64,000 nucleotides of DNA, from the NCBI RefSeq assembly GCF_001422725.1, contig NZ_LMMA01000001.1, positions 1-64,000 of the forward strand, read 5' to 3'. The notes below the pieces were generated by a model. It searched no databases, was not told the DNA's origin, and saw only the letters and a list, made by a program, of their open reading frames with translations. Both the position numbers and the translations under genes were made by a program. Positions 26,688 through 35,401 of the stretch are shown one piece after another (within the stretch, counting starts at the first letter, position 1; each line of letters starts with the position of its first letter). The DNA comes from Flavobacterium sp. Leaf82 (GTDB taxonomy: Bacteria; Bacteroidota; Bacteroidia; Flavobacteriales; Flavobacteriaceae).

Positions 26688-27293
26688 ATGTTTTCAAAAT
26701 TAGCATATTCTGTTTTCGAACAAAGCATCAAAGATTATCATCAATTTGATAATGTTGATCAACCAATAAACAATCCTTATCCTAAGGATAAATTCGAACA
26801 TTTGTTATATCTAAAAAACTGGATTGACACTGTTCAATGGCATTTTGAAGACATTATTCGTGATCCGCAAATTGATCCGGTTGCAGCTCTTACTTTAAAA
26901 AGAAGAATCGATGCCTCTAATCAGGAACGTACTGATATGGTGGAATATATTGATAGTTATTTTTTACAAAAATACAGTGATGTAAAAGTAAAAGATGGTG
27001 CAAAAATTAACTCAGAAAGTCCTGCGTGGGCTTTTGACAGATTATCTATCCTGGCGCTAAAAATTTATCATATGCATGAAGAAGCTACACGTGCAGAAGC
27101 TTCGCAAGAACACAGAGATAAATGTCAGGAAAAATTAAACATTCTTTTAGAACAAAGAAGCGATTTATCAACAGCGATTGATGATTTGCTTACCGATATC
27201 GAAAACGGTGAAAAATTCATGAAAGTGTACAAACAAATGAAAATGTACAATGACGATGAATTGAATCCTGTTTTATACCAAAATAAAAAATAA
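26688..27293 (+). CDS. DUF4254 protein
   Basis: About 201 residues from ATG at 26688. Helical, charged, with conserved-looking NPYPKDKFEHLLYLKNWID near residue 27, RDPQIDPVAALTLKRRID near residue 57 and AWAFDRLSILALKIYHMHEE near residue 109. It matches the DUF4254 family of Bacteroidota, of unknown function, often beside GT9 heptosyltransferase-like genes as here. The GT9 gene starts immediately after its stop codon, so the two form an operon. A longer frame opens at 26565 but overlaps the upp start and the promoter. Confidence 0.8.
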   Translation: MFSKLAYSVFEQSIKDYHQFDNVDQPINNPYPKDKFEHLLYLKNWIDTVQWHFEDIIRDPQIDPVAALTLKRRIDASNQERTDMVEYIDSYFLQKYSDVKVKDGAKINSESPAWAFDRLSILALKIYHMHEEATRAEASQEHRDKCQEKLNILLEQRSDLSTAIDDLLTDIENGEKFMKVYKQMKMYNDDELNPVLYQNKK

Positions 27294-28352
27294 TTGGCAG
27301 AATTGTCCAATAAAATTAAGCATATAGCCGTCATGAGACTTTCCGCAATGGGAGACGTCGCCATGACGGTTCCTGTTTTACGTGCTTTTGTAAAACAGTA
27401 TCCAGAGGTAAAAATCACGGTAATTTCACGTCCGTTTTTCAAGCCATTTTTTGACGGAATCCCGAATCTTGATTTTTTTGCTTTTGATGAAAAAGACCGT
27501 CACAAAGGATTTGCAGGACTTTTACGTTTATTCAAAGATGTAAAAAAACTTAAAGTTGATGCTTTTGCAGATCTTCATAATGTTTTGAGATCTAAAATTG
27601 TGAGTTTACTTTTCGCTTTAAGCGGAAAAAAAAGAGCCACAGTTGACAAAGGGAGAGAAGGTAAAAAGGAATTAACCCGCGCCGAAAATAAAATATTCAG
27701 GCAATTGCCAACAATGTTCGAAAGACACGCAAAAGTGTTCCAGGAACTTGGTTTTTCTTTAGATTTATCCTCCCGAAGCGTCGGGACTGAATTCCCTGAA
27801 AAAGCAATTTTAAGTTCAGAAATTCTTGAAATTATTGGTGATCAAAACTCAAAATTAATTGGTATTGCTCCTTTTGCACAATATGATTCTAAGGTTTATC
27901 CGCAGGATTTAATGCAGGAAGTTATTGCAAAACTGGCTGAAAATAAAGAGTATAAAATTTTACTTTTTGGAGGAGGAAAAAAAGAAATCGAAATATTGGA
28001 TTTATTTTCTCAACCATTTGAAAATGTAATAAATGTGGCTGGAAAAATTAAATTTCAGCAAGAATTACAATTAATCAGCAATCTTGATGTAATGCTTTCA
28101 ATGGATTCAGGAAATTCACATATTGCAGCAATGTTAGGCGTAAAAGTAATCACGCTTTGGGGCGCAACACATCCGTACGCAGGATTTTTACCTTTTAATC
28201 AAACGATGGAAAATGCTTTAACTTCAGATAGAAATCAATATCCGCAATTGCCAACATCAGTTTATGGAAACAAAATTGTTGAAGGTTACGAAGATGCAAT
28301 GAGAAGTATTTCTCCAAACGAAATTATTCAAAAAATACAATCAAGCATATAA
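27294..28352 (+). CDS. Family 9 glycosyltransferase (heptosyltransferase-like)
   Basis: A 352-residue GT9-family enzyme related to LPS heptosyltransferases. Residues 10-30 (IAVMRLSAMGDVAMTVP) form the first strand and loop; DLHNVLRSK near residue 94, the C-domain IGIAPFAQYDSKVYP near residue 195 and MSMDSGNSHIAAMLGVKV(x)TLWG near residue 265 are family signatures. The start is TTG at 27294, directly after the DUF4254 stop; the first ATG would delete the N-terminal strand. A small palindromic repeat TCCCGAAGCGTCGGGACTGA is embedded at 27771-27790, coding for an extra loop (SSRSVGTEF). Donor sugar unknown. Confidence 0.88.
   Translation: MAELSNKIKHIAVMRLSAMGDVAMTVPVLRAFVKQYPEVKITVISRPFFKPFFDGIPNLDFFAFDEKDRHKGFAGLLRLFKDVKKLKVDAFADLHNVLRSKIVSLLFALSGKKRATVDKGREGKKELTRAENKIFRQLPTMFERHAKVFQELGFSLDLSSRSVGTEFPEKAILSSEILEIIGDQNSKLIGIAPFAQYDSKVYPQDLMQEVIAKLAENKEYKILLFGGGKKEIEILDLFSQPFENVINVAGKIKFQQELQLISNLDVMLSMDSGNSHIAAMLGVKVITLWGATHPYAGFLPFNQTMENALTSDRNQYPQLPTSVYGNKIVEGYEDAMRSISPNEIIQKIQSSI
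27771..27790. repeat. Small palindromic element inside the GT9 gene
   Basis: TCCCGAAGCGTCGGGACTGA differs at two positions from the intergenic TCCCGAAGCTTCGGGACTAA at 31963-31982. It is translated in frame within the GT9 gene. Confidence 0.7.
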
Positions 28353-28754
28353 TCCATTTAAATCATGGAGAAAATAGCCAATTGTTTTCTTCTTGTTTTT
28401 ATTGGCAACAATTACAACAAATTGATTTTCTTTTTCTGTAGAGAGCAAAATATGTTCAAAATCTTCTGTTGAATTTCTGTAAATTTTATGCACCAATTTT
28501 GATTCTTTAATTTTGTGCGATAGAACTTTAGCCGCTTTTAGTTTACTGATATAAGGCCAGAAATTAAAAATATTTTGGTCAGAAGGTGTTATTTCAGTCA
28601 TTTTACCAATCATTGTTGCGTTATATTTTTCTTCTGTAAGTAGTTTAGGCCCTTTTTTATTTCGTTGTTTTTTAATTATAAAGTAAACACAAAATAAAGC
28701 AGTTATTACAAAAAGCGCTATAAATGATAAACGGAGGAAGTGATGCATTGTCAT
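28341..28754 (-). CDS. Membrane-anchored hypothetical protein
   Basis: 137 residues: one N-terminal transmembrane helix (LSFIALFVITALFCVYFII, about 9-27), a basic stop-transfer KKQRNKK, then a ~105-residue soluble domain rich in Lys/Ile that probably faces the cytoplasm. I do not recognise the family. Its 3' end overlaps the convergent GT9 gene by 12 bp. Promoter element at 28779-28786. The upstream spacer holds the long hexanucleotide array. Confidence 0.6.
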   Translation of the reverse strand: MTMHHFLRLSFIALFVITALFCVYFIIKKQRNKKGPKLLTEEKYNATMIGKMTEITPSDQNIFNFWPYISKLKAAKVLSHKIKESKLVHKIYRNSTEDFEHILLSTEKENQFVVIVANKNKKKTIGYFLHDLNGLYA

Positions 28755-28778
28755 AATATTTAATATTTAAACGGTTGA

Positions 28779-28786
28779 CAAATTTA
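28779..28786 (-). promoter_or_regulatory. Promoter -7 element of the 28754 gene
   Basis: Reads TAAATTTG on the minus strand, exact TAnnTTTG, 24 bp before the ATG. The hexanucleotide array begins about 165 bp further upstream. Confidence 0.5.
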
Positions 28787-28951
28787 ATTTAGCTCTACAA
28801 TCATAAAGAACGAGATTGCGATTACTTTAATTACACCACTAAAATAATGAAAATTCAGCAATATTTTAATAATAATTTGCTTTTATTGTATTTCAGCTAT
28901 AAACAGATTTTCTCGTCTTTACATCTGCTGTAAATATAACTTTTAAGGTTT

Positions 28952-29087
28952 AGTCGCAGTCGCAGTCGCAGTCGCAGTCGCAGTCGCAGTCGCAGTCAGT
29001 CGCAGTCGCAGTCGCAGTCGCAGTCGCAGTCGCAGTCGCAGTCGCAGTCGCAGTCGCAGTCGCAGTCGCAGTCGCAGTCGCAGTCGC
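28952..29087. repeat. (AGTCGC)n hexanucleotide array
   Basis: 136 bp made of 22 exact AGTCGC units: seven units (28952-28993), one 4-nt partial AGTC (28994-28997), then fifteen units (28998-29087). No base substitution is seen. It lies in the spacer between two minus-strand genes and is far more GC-rich than its surroundings. Confidence 0.97.
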
Positions 29088-29097
29088 GAATACGCAT

Positions 29098-29130
29098 AAA
29101 AAAAGAGTTTGCATTGCAAACTCTTTTTTT
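29098..29130. terminator. Bidirectional terminator
   Basis: AAAAAAAGAGTTTGC pairs with GCAAACTCTTTTTTT across an ATT loop. It likely ends the reductase transcript on the minus strand, after the 13-bp array. Confidence 0.85.
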
Positions 29131-29131
29131 A

Positions 29132-29218
29132 ACTGAGACTGTAAACTTAGACTGTAAACTGAGACTGTAAACTGAGACTGTAAACTGAGACTGTAAACTG
29201 AGACTGTAAACTGAGACT
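29132..29218. repeat. 13-bp tandem array ACTGAGACTGTAA
   Basis: Six units of 13 bp (29132, 29145, 29158, 29171, 29184, 29197) plus a 9-nt partial. Only the second unit has a substitution (ACTTAGACTGTAA). It lies between the reductase stop codon and its terminator, so it forms the 3' untranslated region of that transcript. The reverse complement word GTTTACAGT also recurs at 2527-2557. Confidence 0.95.
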
Positions 29219-29227
29219 CAAAACTCT

Positions 29228-30280
29228 CTACACGTCATCATAATCTACATAAATAGACTCTGATGTTGGGTGCGCCTGACAAGTTAAGATTAAACCTGAA
29301 GCGATTTCTTTATCTGTTAAAATAGAATTTTTAGTCATTTCGGCACTTCCAGAAGTTACACGAGCAAGACAACTGCTGCAAATTCCGCCTTGGCAAGAAT
29401 ATGGAGCATCAATTCCTTGTTTTAAAGCCGCATCTAATATGGTTTGTTTTTGAGACATTTCGAATGAAACTTCGTCATCATCTACTAAAACAGTGATTTT
29501 TGTATGTCCTTCAAGTGAAGCTTTTATTTCGTTTTCCTTAGATGAAGAAGTAAAAAGCTCAAACTTAATTGCTGATTCTTTTACATTTTTCTCCTTTAAG
29601 ATTGCAGAAACTGTATTGATCATTTCTTCTGGTCCGCACAAGAAAAATTTATCAAATTGTAATTCTTTGTGTTTATTATTCAAAACAAAATTTACTGCTG
29701 ATTTCTCGATTCTGCCAAACAAAGCATTTTCGGCTTTAGCCTGACTAAATACATAATGCACGAAAAAACGACCTACATATTGCAATTGCAAATCATGTAA
29801 TTCCTGGTAAAAAATAGTTTCCTCAGGATTTTTGTTTCCGTAAACCAATACAAAAGAACTTTTTGGTTCACTTTTCAAAACAGATTTTATGATCGAAAGC
29901 ACAGGAGTAATTCCGCTTCCGGCAACAAAAGCTGCGTAATTTTTTTGTCTTTCAGCATCTGGTTCAAAAGTAAATATTCCTTCCGGATGTCCTACTTCAA
30001 GAACATCGCCAGCTTTAAGTCTTGTGTTTGCAAATTGAGAAAACAAACCATTTTTAACTGCTTTTACTGCAATTCTTAATTCGCCGCTTTCTGGTGCAGA
30101 ACATATGGAATAAGCACGACGAATATCTTGATTGTCAAGAGTTAATTTTAAATTTATGTATTGTCCGGCTATAAATTTATAGTCAGGTTTTAGTTCTTCG
30201 GGAACATTAAAAAGTACAGAAACGGCGTCGTTTGTTTCGCGTTTTACCTCTTTAATTATAAGTTTTAAGAATGAAGGCAT
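29228..30280 (-). CDS. PaaE-type ferredoxin/flavodoxin reductase with 2Fe-2S domain
   Basis: A 350-residue electron-transfer flavoprotein. An FAD-binding domain with RRAYSICSAP near residue 54 is followed by an NAD(P)-binding domain with FVAGSGITPVLSIIKSVL near residue 117 and FLCGPEEMI near residue 205. The C-terminal plant-type 2Fe-2S domain has the cysteine pattern CQGGICSSC near residue 295 and LTCQA near residue 331. It resembles PaaE, the reductase of ring-hydroxylating phenylacetyl-CoA oxygenase, but no oxygenase genes are here, so a general NAD(P)H reductase role is equally possible. Promoter at 30297-30304. Confidence 0.88.
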   Translation of the reverse strand: MPSFLKLIIKEVKRETNDAVSVLFNVPEELKPDYKFIAGQYINLKLTLDNQDIRRAYSICSAPESGELRIAVKAVKNGLFSQFANTRLKAGDVLEVGHPEGIFTFEPDAERQKNYAAFVAGSGITPVLSIIKSVLKSEPKSSFVLVYGNKNPEETIFYQELHDLQLQYVGRFFVHYVFSQAKAENALFGRIEKSAVNFVLNNKHKELQFDKFFLCGPEEMINTVSAILKEKNVKESAIKFELFTSSSKENEIKASLEGHTKITVLVDDDEVSFEMSQKQTILDAALKQGIDAPYSCQGGICSSCLARVTSGSAEMTKNSILTDKEIASGLILTCQAHPTSESIYVDYDDV

Positions 30281-30296
30281 GATTGTATATTTTATG

Positions 30297-30304
30297 CAAA
30301 AGTA
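30297..30304 (-). promoter_or_regulatory. Promoter -7 element of the reductase gene
   Basis: Reads TACTTTTG on the minus strand, exact TAnnTTTG, 16 bp before the ATG. Confidence 0.55.
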
Positions 30305-30367
30305 GCAAACGGAGATTAAATGTCAGGCACGAAATTATTATTTTTAACTTTTTTTGTAACGTTTACT

Positions 30368-30375
30368 TACATTTG
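30368..30375 (+). promoter_or_regulatory. Promoter -7 element that fixes the DUF5687 start
   Basis: TACATTTG, exact TAnnTTTG, 33 bp before ATG 30409. A longer frame from 30283 would place the promoter inside the gene. Confidence 0.55.
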
Positions 30376-30408
30376 ATCACTTACTACAAAACTGAAAACC
30401 AAATAACC

Positions 30409-31869
30409 ATGATTAAAAAGTTTATTTATCTAGAATGGAAAGCCTTTACCAGATCTGCATCGTTTGGTGCAAATGTGGCAATGAAAATTTTAATTGGTTT
30501 TTTGATGGTTTATTTTTCGGTACTTTTTATCGGAATGGGTGTTGGGGCATTTTATGTGTTACGAAAAATGAATCTGGAACCGTTATCGACCATCAATCAA
30601 TTTTTGATTTATTACTTTTTGTTTGATCTCGTAGTTCGCTTATTAATGCAGGCAATCCCGGTATTGAATATCAAACCATTGTTGATTTTACCTTTCAATA
30701 AATCTACCATTGTACATTTCTCTTTAGGTAAAACCGCCTTGTCTTTTTTTAATTGGGTTCACGCTCTTTTTTTTATTCCATTTTCTATTGTATTAGTTCT
30801 GGAAGGTTATGATACATGGGCAGTTATTTTTTGGTTTTTAGCAGCTTTTTCTTTTGTGTTCATCAATAATTTTTTGAATATAATTTTAAGCAATATCGAT
30901 AAATTATTTGTTGGTTTTATTGGGCTAATTCTTGTATTAGCGGCTGCTCAATATTATAAAGTATTTGATATTACGGCATTTACCGCACCTTTTTTTCTTG
31001 GATTTTACGAGATAAAAGGATTGTTTTTAATTCCGGTTTTGGTATTATTGGGGCTGTATTTATTTACCTATAAGTATTTCAAAAACAATTTATTTCTAGA
31101 TGCCGGACTTTCTAAAAAAGAGGATATAGCCACAACCGAAAATCTTTCTTGGCTAAATCAATTTGGAACTTTAGGAACTTTTCTTAAAAACGATATCAAA
31201 TTAATCAAAAGAAATAAACGTTCAAAAACAACGATATTCATGAGCATATTCTTTTTGTTTTATGGATTCATTTTTTTCGGGAATACACATCAGCCTGAGG
31301 TAATGCAAATTTTTGCCGGAATATTTGTTTCCGGAGGATTTTTATTTGTGTTTGGTCAATTTGTACCAAGTTGGGATAGTTCGTATTACCAATTAATGAT
31401 GACTCAAAACATTCCGTACCGCGGTTATATTACTTCAAAATGGTGGCTTATTGTTATCGCCACAATTGTTTCAACTATTATTGCTTCTTTCTATCTTTTT
31501 TTTGGATGGGAAATCTATCTAACAATTGTAGTAGGTGCCATTTATAATATTGGAGTAAACTCACACTTAGTACTTTTAGGCGGAGCATTTACAAAAACAC
31601 CAATCGATTTAAGTTCTGCAAGCGGAGCTTTTGGAGACAAAAAAGCTTTTAATGTAAGTGCTATGTTATTGACATTACCAAAAATATTATTGCCATTAGG
31701 ACTTTATGCAATTGGACTTTATTTAGGAAATAAAACCATTGGATTATCATTAGTTGCAGGTGTCGGAGTTTTAGGTTTTGTTTTTAAAGATAAGGTATTT
31801 TCATTAATCGAAAAAAGATATAAAATCGAAAAATACAGTACGATAAGTGCTTATAAACAAAAGAATTAA
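30409..31869 (+). CDS. DUF5687 ABC-transporter permease-like protein
   Basis: About 486 residues from ATG 30409 (MIKKFIYLEWKAFTRS). Ten or more transmembrane helices, with a cytoplasmic stretch LKNDIKLIKRNKRSKTT near residue 262 between the two halves. It matches the DUF5687 family. The next gene is an ABC ATPase, so this is the likely membrane subunit of an exporter whose substrate is unknown. The spacer between them (31870-31996) contains a small palindromic element. Confidence 0.8.
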   Translation: MIKKFIYLEWKAFTRSASFGANVAMKILIGFLMVYFSVLFIGMGVGAFYVLRKMNLEPLSTINQFLIYYFLFDLVVRLLMQAIPVLNIKPLLILPFNKSTIVHFSLGKTALSFFNWVHALFFIPFSIVLVLEGYDTWAVIFWFLAAFSFVFINNFLNIILSNIDKLFVGFIGLILVLAAAQYYKVFDITAFTAPFFLGFYEIKGLFLIPVLVLLGLYLFTYKYFKNNLFLDAGLSKKEDIATTENLSWLNQFGTLGTFLKNDIKLIKRNKRSKTTIFMSIFFLFYGFIFFGNTHQPEVMQIFAGIFVSGGFLFVFGQFVPSWDSSYYQLMMTQNIPYRGYITSKWWLIVIATIVSTIIASFYLFFGWEIYLTIVVGAIYNIGVNSHLVLLGGAFTKTPIDLSSASGAFGDKKAFNVSAMLLTLPKILLPLGLYAIGLYLGNKTIGLSLVAGVGVLGFVFKDKVFSLIEKRYKIEKYSTISAYKQKN

Positions 31870-31949
31870 ATTAGAGAATATGTCAATTTGATAATGAGAT
31901 AATTTTTATCAGATTGAATAAAATATTGAAAAAATACATAAGATTTTTT

Positions 31950-31994
31950 AATCTAAAATCATTCCCGAAGCTTCGGGACTAAAATCTAAAATCA
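31950..31994. repeat. Palindromic element flanked by 12-bp direct repeats
   Basis: A 20-bp element TCCCGAAGCTTCGGGACTAA (31963-31982) is bracketed by AATCTAAAATCA at 31950-31961 and again at 31983-31994, right before the ABC ATPase start. The arrangement looks like a tiny insertion with a target duplication, although the flanking word is low-complexity. Confidence 0.7.
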
Positions 31995-31996
31995 CC

Positions 31997-32692
31997 ATGA
32001 TACAAGTAAATCAACTTTCAAAAACATATAACGGAACTACAGTTTTAAATATTAATAATCTTGAGATCCCAAAAGGTCAAAGCTTTGGTTTAGTGGGAAA
32101 TAACGGAGCTGGAAAAACAACCTTTTTCAGTTTGTTATTAGATTTAATTCAGCCTTCGACAGGAAATATTACCAGCAATACAATTGAGGTAAATACAAGT
32201 GAGAACTGGAAATCTTTTACGGGATCTTTTTTAGACGAAAGTTTTTTGATTGGTTATTTAACCCCTGAAGAATATTTTTATTTTATTGGAGATTTGAGAC
32301 ATCAGAACAAAGCAGATATTGATGCTTTGTTAGCGCAGCATGAAGAGTTTTTTAATGGTGAAATCCTGAACAACAAAAAATATTTAAGAGATTTATCAAA
32401 AGGAAATCAGAAGAAAGTGGGTATTATTGCCACACTCATAGGAAATCCTGAAGTAGTAATCTTAGATGAACCTTTTGCAAATTTAGATCCTACAACTGTT
32501 AGCCGATTAAAAAAAATAATAAAAGATCTGGCTGAAAATCCAAATGTTACAGTGCTGGTTTCCAGTCATGATTTGCAGCATACGGTAGAGGTTTGCGATC
32601 GAATTGTGGCACTTAATAAAGGCGAAGTGGTGAAGGATATTCAAACTTCAGAAGAAACCTTACAAGAACTGGAATCGTTTTTTGCAGTATAA
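31997..32692 (+). CDS. ABC transporter ATP-binding protein
   Basis: 231-residue ATPase. Walker A is GNNGAGKTTFF near residue 34, the signature is LSKGNQKKVGII near residue 134 (a variant of LSGGQ), Walker B is EVVILDEPFANLDP near residue 152, and the H-loop is SSHDLQHT near residue 189. It probably energises the DUF5687 permease encoded just upstream, forming a type of exporter like those moving lipids or antibiotics. The substrate is not indicated. Confidence 0.93.
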   Translation: MIQVNQLSKTYNGTTVLNINNLEIPKGQSFGLVGNNGAGKTTFFSLLLDLIQPSTGNITSNTIEVNTSENWKSFTGSFLDESFLIGYLTPEEYFYFIGDLRHQNKADIDALLAQHEEFFNGEILNNKKYLRDLSKGNQKKVGIIATLIGNPEVVILDEPFANLDPTTVSRLKKIIKDLAENPNVTVLVSSHDLQHTVEVCDRIVALNKGEVVKDIQTSEETLQELESFFAV

Positions 32693-32780
32693 GTATTCTA
32701 TATTTCAAAAAGAAGCGTATTTTTACAAGTCGATATACTAAAAGTCCATTTTAGAAGTTAATTGATTTAAACTCTTTCTA

Positions 32781-35399
32781 TTGAAAAACAATACTCTTAA
32801 ATATAGTTTTTTTCTTGTCTTTTTGTTTCTTTTGATAGCCTGTTCTACCAAGAAAAACACTTTTCTGGCTAGAAATTCGCATGCCTTAAGTACAAAATAT
32901 AATATTTTGTACAATGGCGGAATTGGTCTTGATAAAGGATTAAAGTCTATTCAGGCAAACAGTCAGGATAATTTCTGGAAGTTGCTGCCAATAGAAAAAA
33001 TGCAAATCGACGAAAATTTTTCCGGAGACGAAAAATCTAAAAATCCTGATTTTGAAAAGGCCGAAACGAAAGCAACAAAAGCCATTCAGAAACACTCCAT
33101 GAACATTGGCGGAAGAGAGCGAAATTCACAAATTGATGAAGCATATTTAATGCTTGGGAAAGCCAGATACTATGATCAGCGCTTTATTCCGGCTCTTGAA
33201 GCATTCAATTATATTTTATACAAATACCCAAACAGCAGTAATATTTACACCGCAAAAATATGGCGTGAGAAAACAAATATGCGTTTAGGAAATGATGCAA
33301 TTGCCTTAAAAAACATTAAGCTTTTATTAAAAAATACCGATCTAAATAAACAAACTTTTTCTGACGCAAATGCTTTATTAGCCGAAGCTTTTTTGAATCT
33401 AGAGCAAAAAGACAGTGCGATTTCCAGACTTAGAGTTGCAGAACAATTTACAAGAATAAATGAAGACAAGGCCAGATACCGTTTTATTCTGGGTCAGATG
33501 TATCAGGAAGCCGGAAAAAAAGACAGCGCAAATTATTTTTATGATGGTGTAATCGATATGAATCGAAAAGCCGATCGAAAATATATGATGCATGCTTATG
33601 CTAAAAAAGCACAAATGTTTGATTACGAATATGGCAATCAGGATTTGTTTATAGAAATGTATAATAAGCTAGTGGCAGATCGTGAAAACAGACCTTATTA
33701 TGATATTTTGTTTTATGAAATGGGAGTGTTTTTTGATAAATATAAAGAACAGGAAGACGCTTTAATTTTCTATAATAAATCATTAGCCAGAAAATCTAAA
33801 GATCCTTATTTAGTAGCATCCACATATAGAAATATAGGAAACATGTATTTTAAAAATACAGATTACACAATGGCTGCTAAATATTATGACAGTACATTAG
33901 TAAAATTAGATCCTAAAACGAGAGAGTTTGCTTTTATTCAAAAAAACAGAAAAAATTTAGATAACGTAATTAAATACGAAGGAATTGCAAAACGCAACGA
34001 TAGTATAATTAAGGTATACGGTTTGCCAGCGCCTGATCGAAAGTTGTATTTCGAAAATTATATTGCGGAACTTAAAAAGAAAGATGAAGCCAAACGTATT
34101 CTGGAAGAAAAAGAAAAGGAAAGATTAGCCAATATTGACCGTAACACAAATACCGGTAATTCACCAACTGCTGTAAATCCTAATGCAATTGGAAAAAGCG
34201 ATCCTGGCGTTGGTACATTTAATCCTCCTGCAGGAAACGAAACAGCTAGTACGAGTACTTTTTATTTTTATAATCCAACAACGGTTGCCTACGGAAAACT
34301 ACAATTTAAAAAATTATGGGGTAACAGAACTGTGGGCGGAAACTGGAGAATGGCTACCATAAAATCTGCAAATAATGCAGCTATGAATGATTCAATAAAT
34401 AATGATCAGAATGTAGCAAACACCTTAAAAGATACTATAGTTGTTGAAAAATATACAACAGATTTTTATGAAAAACAGCTTCCAAAAACGCAGTCTTCAA
34501 TAGATAGTATTGGTGTAGAGCGCAATTTTGCCTATTACCAGTTAGGGCTTATCTATAAAGAAAAATTCAAGGAATATAATCTGGCAAGTGCCAAATTGGA
34601 GCAGTTATTAAGAAATAATCCTGAAGAAAAATTGATTTTGCCTTCGATGTATAATTTGTATAAAATTTATCAAATTACAAATCCGGCTAAAGCTGAAGCG
34701 GTAAAATTTGATATTACTACAAAATATCCTAATTCGAGATATGCACAGATCTTAAATAATACAAATTCTGAAGATTTAGCATCGCCGGATAAGGAATATC
34801 AAAAATGGTATAAATTATATCAGGAAGAACATTTTGATACTGTCCTCGATAATATCGATAATCTAATCAATCAATATGCCGGTGATGAAATTGTTTCTAA
34901 ATATGAATTACTGAAAGCAAATACTTTAGGAAAAGTAAATGGTCTTGCAGCGTATAAAAAAGCATTAGAATCTGTGGCAGATGATTATCCAAATAGTGAT
35001 GAAGGTAAAAATGCAAGGGAAATTCTTGAGAAGCAAATTCCAACTTTAGAAAAACTTGACTTTACTGCTGTTGACGGTAAAAGTTGGAAAATTTTATATT
35101 TAGTTCCTAATAACGATTCTAAAACGCTTAAAAATATTGAAGAAGCAATCAGGGTATTTTTGTTAGTTGAAAATTTCGAAAGATTAACAACTTCTCTGGA
35201 TAAGTATAATAAAACCGAAAGCTTTGTAGTTATTCATGGTATAAAATCAGAGGCATATGCGAGAGACGTTTCAGGAGTTTTAAGAGATGATAAAAAATAT
35301 AAAATCTCACATCCGTCTATTATTATATCAACTGATAATTATAAAGTAATTCAAATCAAAAAAAATCTAGAAGCTTATTTAGCTCCTAAAAATCCATAA
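32781..35399 (+). CDS. sprE: SprE/PorW gliding-motility and T9SS lipoprotein
   Basis: An 872-residue TPR lipoprotein. The signal peptide ends in a lipobox (FLLIACS, Cys near residue 21). TPR-like helical repeats span about residues 110-400. A low-complexity Asn/Thr/Pro-rich linker lies near 460-490, followed by a second repeat region and a C-terminal domain from about 760. It matches SprE of F. johnsoniae (PorW in Porphyromonas), needed for T9SS secretion and gliding at the outer membrane. The start is TTG at 32781; no ATG precedes the lipobox. The gene is followed by bactofilin and the ATP synthase genes, an order I recall for F. johnsoniae. Confidence 0.9.
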   Translation: MKNNTLKYSFFLVFLFLLIACSTKKNTFLARNSHALSTKYNILYNGGIGLDKGLKSIQANSQDNFWKLLPIEKMQIDENFSGDEKSKNPDFEKAETKATKAIQKHSMNIGGRERNSQIDEAYLMLGKARYYDQRFIPALEAFNYILYKYPNSSNIYTAKIWREKTNMRLGNDAIALKNIKLLLKNTDLNKQTFSDANALLAEAFLNLEQKDSAISRLRVAEQFTRINEDKARYRFILGQMYQEAGKKDSANYFYDGVIDMNRKADRKYMMHAYAKKAQMFDYEYGNQDLFIEMYNKLVADRENRPYYDILFYEMGVFFDKYKEQEDALIFYNKSLARKSKDPYLVASTYRNIGNMYFKNTDYTMAAKYYDSTLVKLDPKTREFAFIQKNRKNLDNVIKYEGIAKRNDSIIKVYGLPAPDRKLYFENYIAELKKKDEAKRILEEKEKERLANIDRNTNTGNSPTAVNPNAIGKSDPGVGTFNPPAGNETASTSTFYFYNPTTVAYGKLQFKKLWGNRTVGGNWRMATIKSANNAAMNDSINNDQNVANTLKDTIVVEKYTTDFYEKQLPKTQSSIDSIGVERNFAYYQLGLIYKEKFKEYNLASAKLEQLLRNNPEEKLILPSMYNLYKIYQITNPAKAEAVKFDITTKYPNSRYAQILNNTNSEDLASPDKEYQKWYKLYQEEHFDTVLDNIDNLINQYAGDEIVSKYELLKANTLGKVNGLAAYKKALESVADDYPNSDEGKNAREILEKQIPTLEKLDFTAVDGKSWKILYLVPNNDSKTLKNIEEAIRVFLLVENFERLTTSLDKYNKTESFVVIHGIKSEAYARDVSGVLRDDKKYKISHPSIIISTDNYKVIQIKKNLEAYLAPKNP

Positions 35400-35401
35400 G
35401 C

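Noticed and set aside
28952..29218. CRISPR array
   Set aside because: The units are contiguous (6 and 13 bp) with no unique spacers and no cas genes.
30283..30408. Longer start for the DUF5687 gene
   Set aside because: The added residues are Cys/aromatic-rich and unlike a membrane-protein start, and the promoter element at 30368-30375 lies inside.
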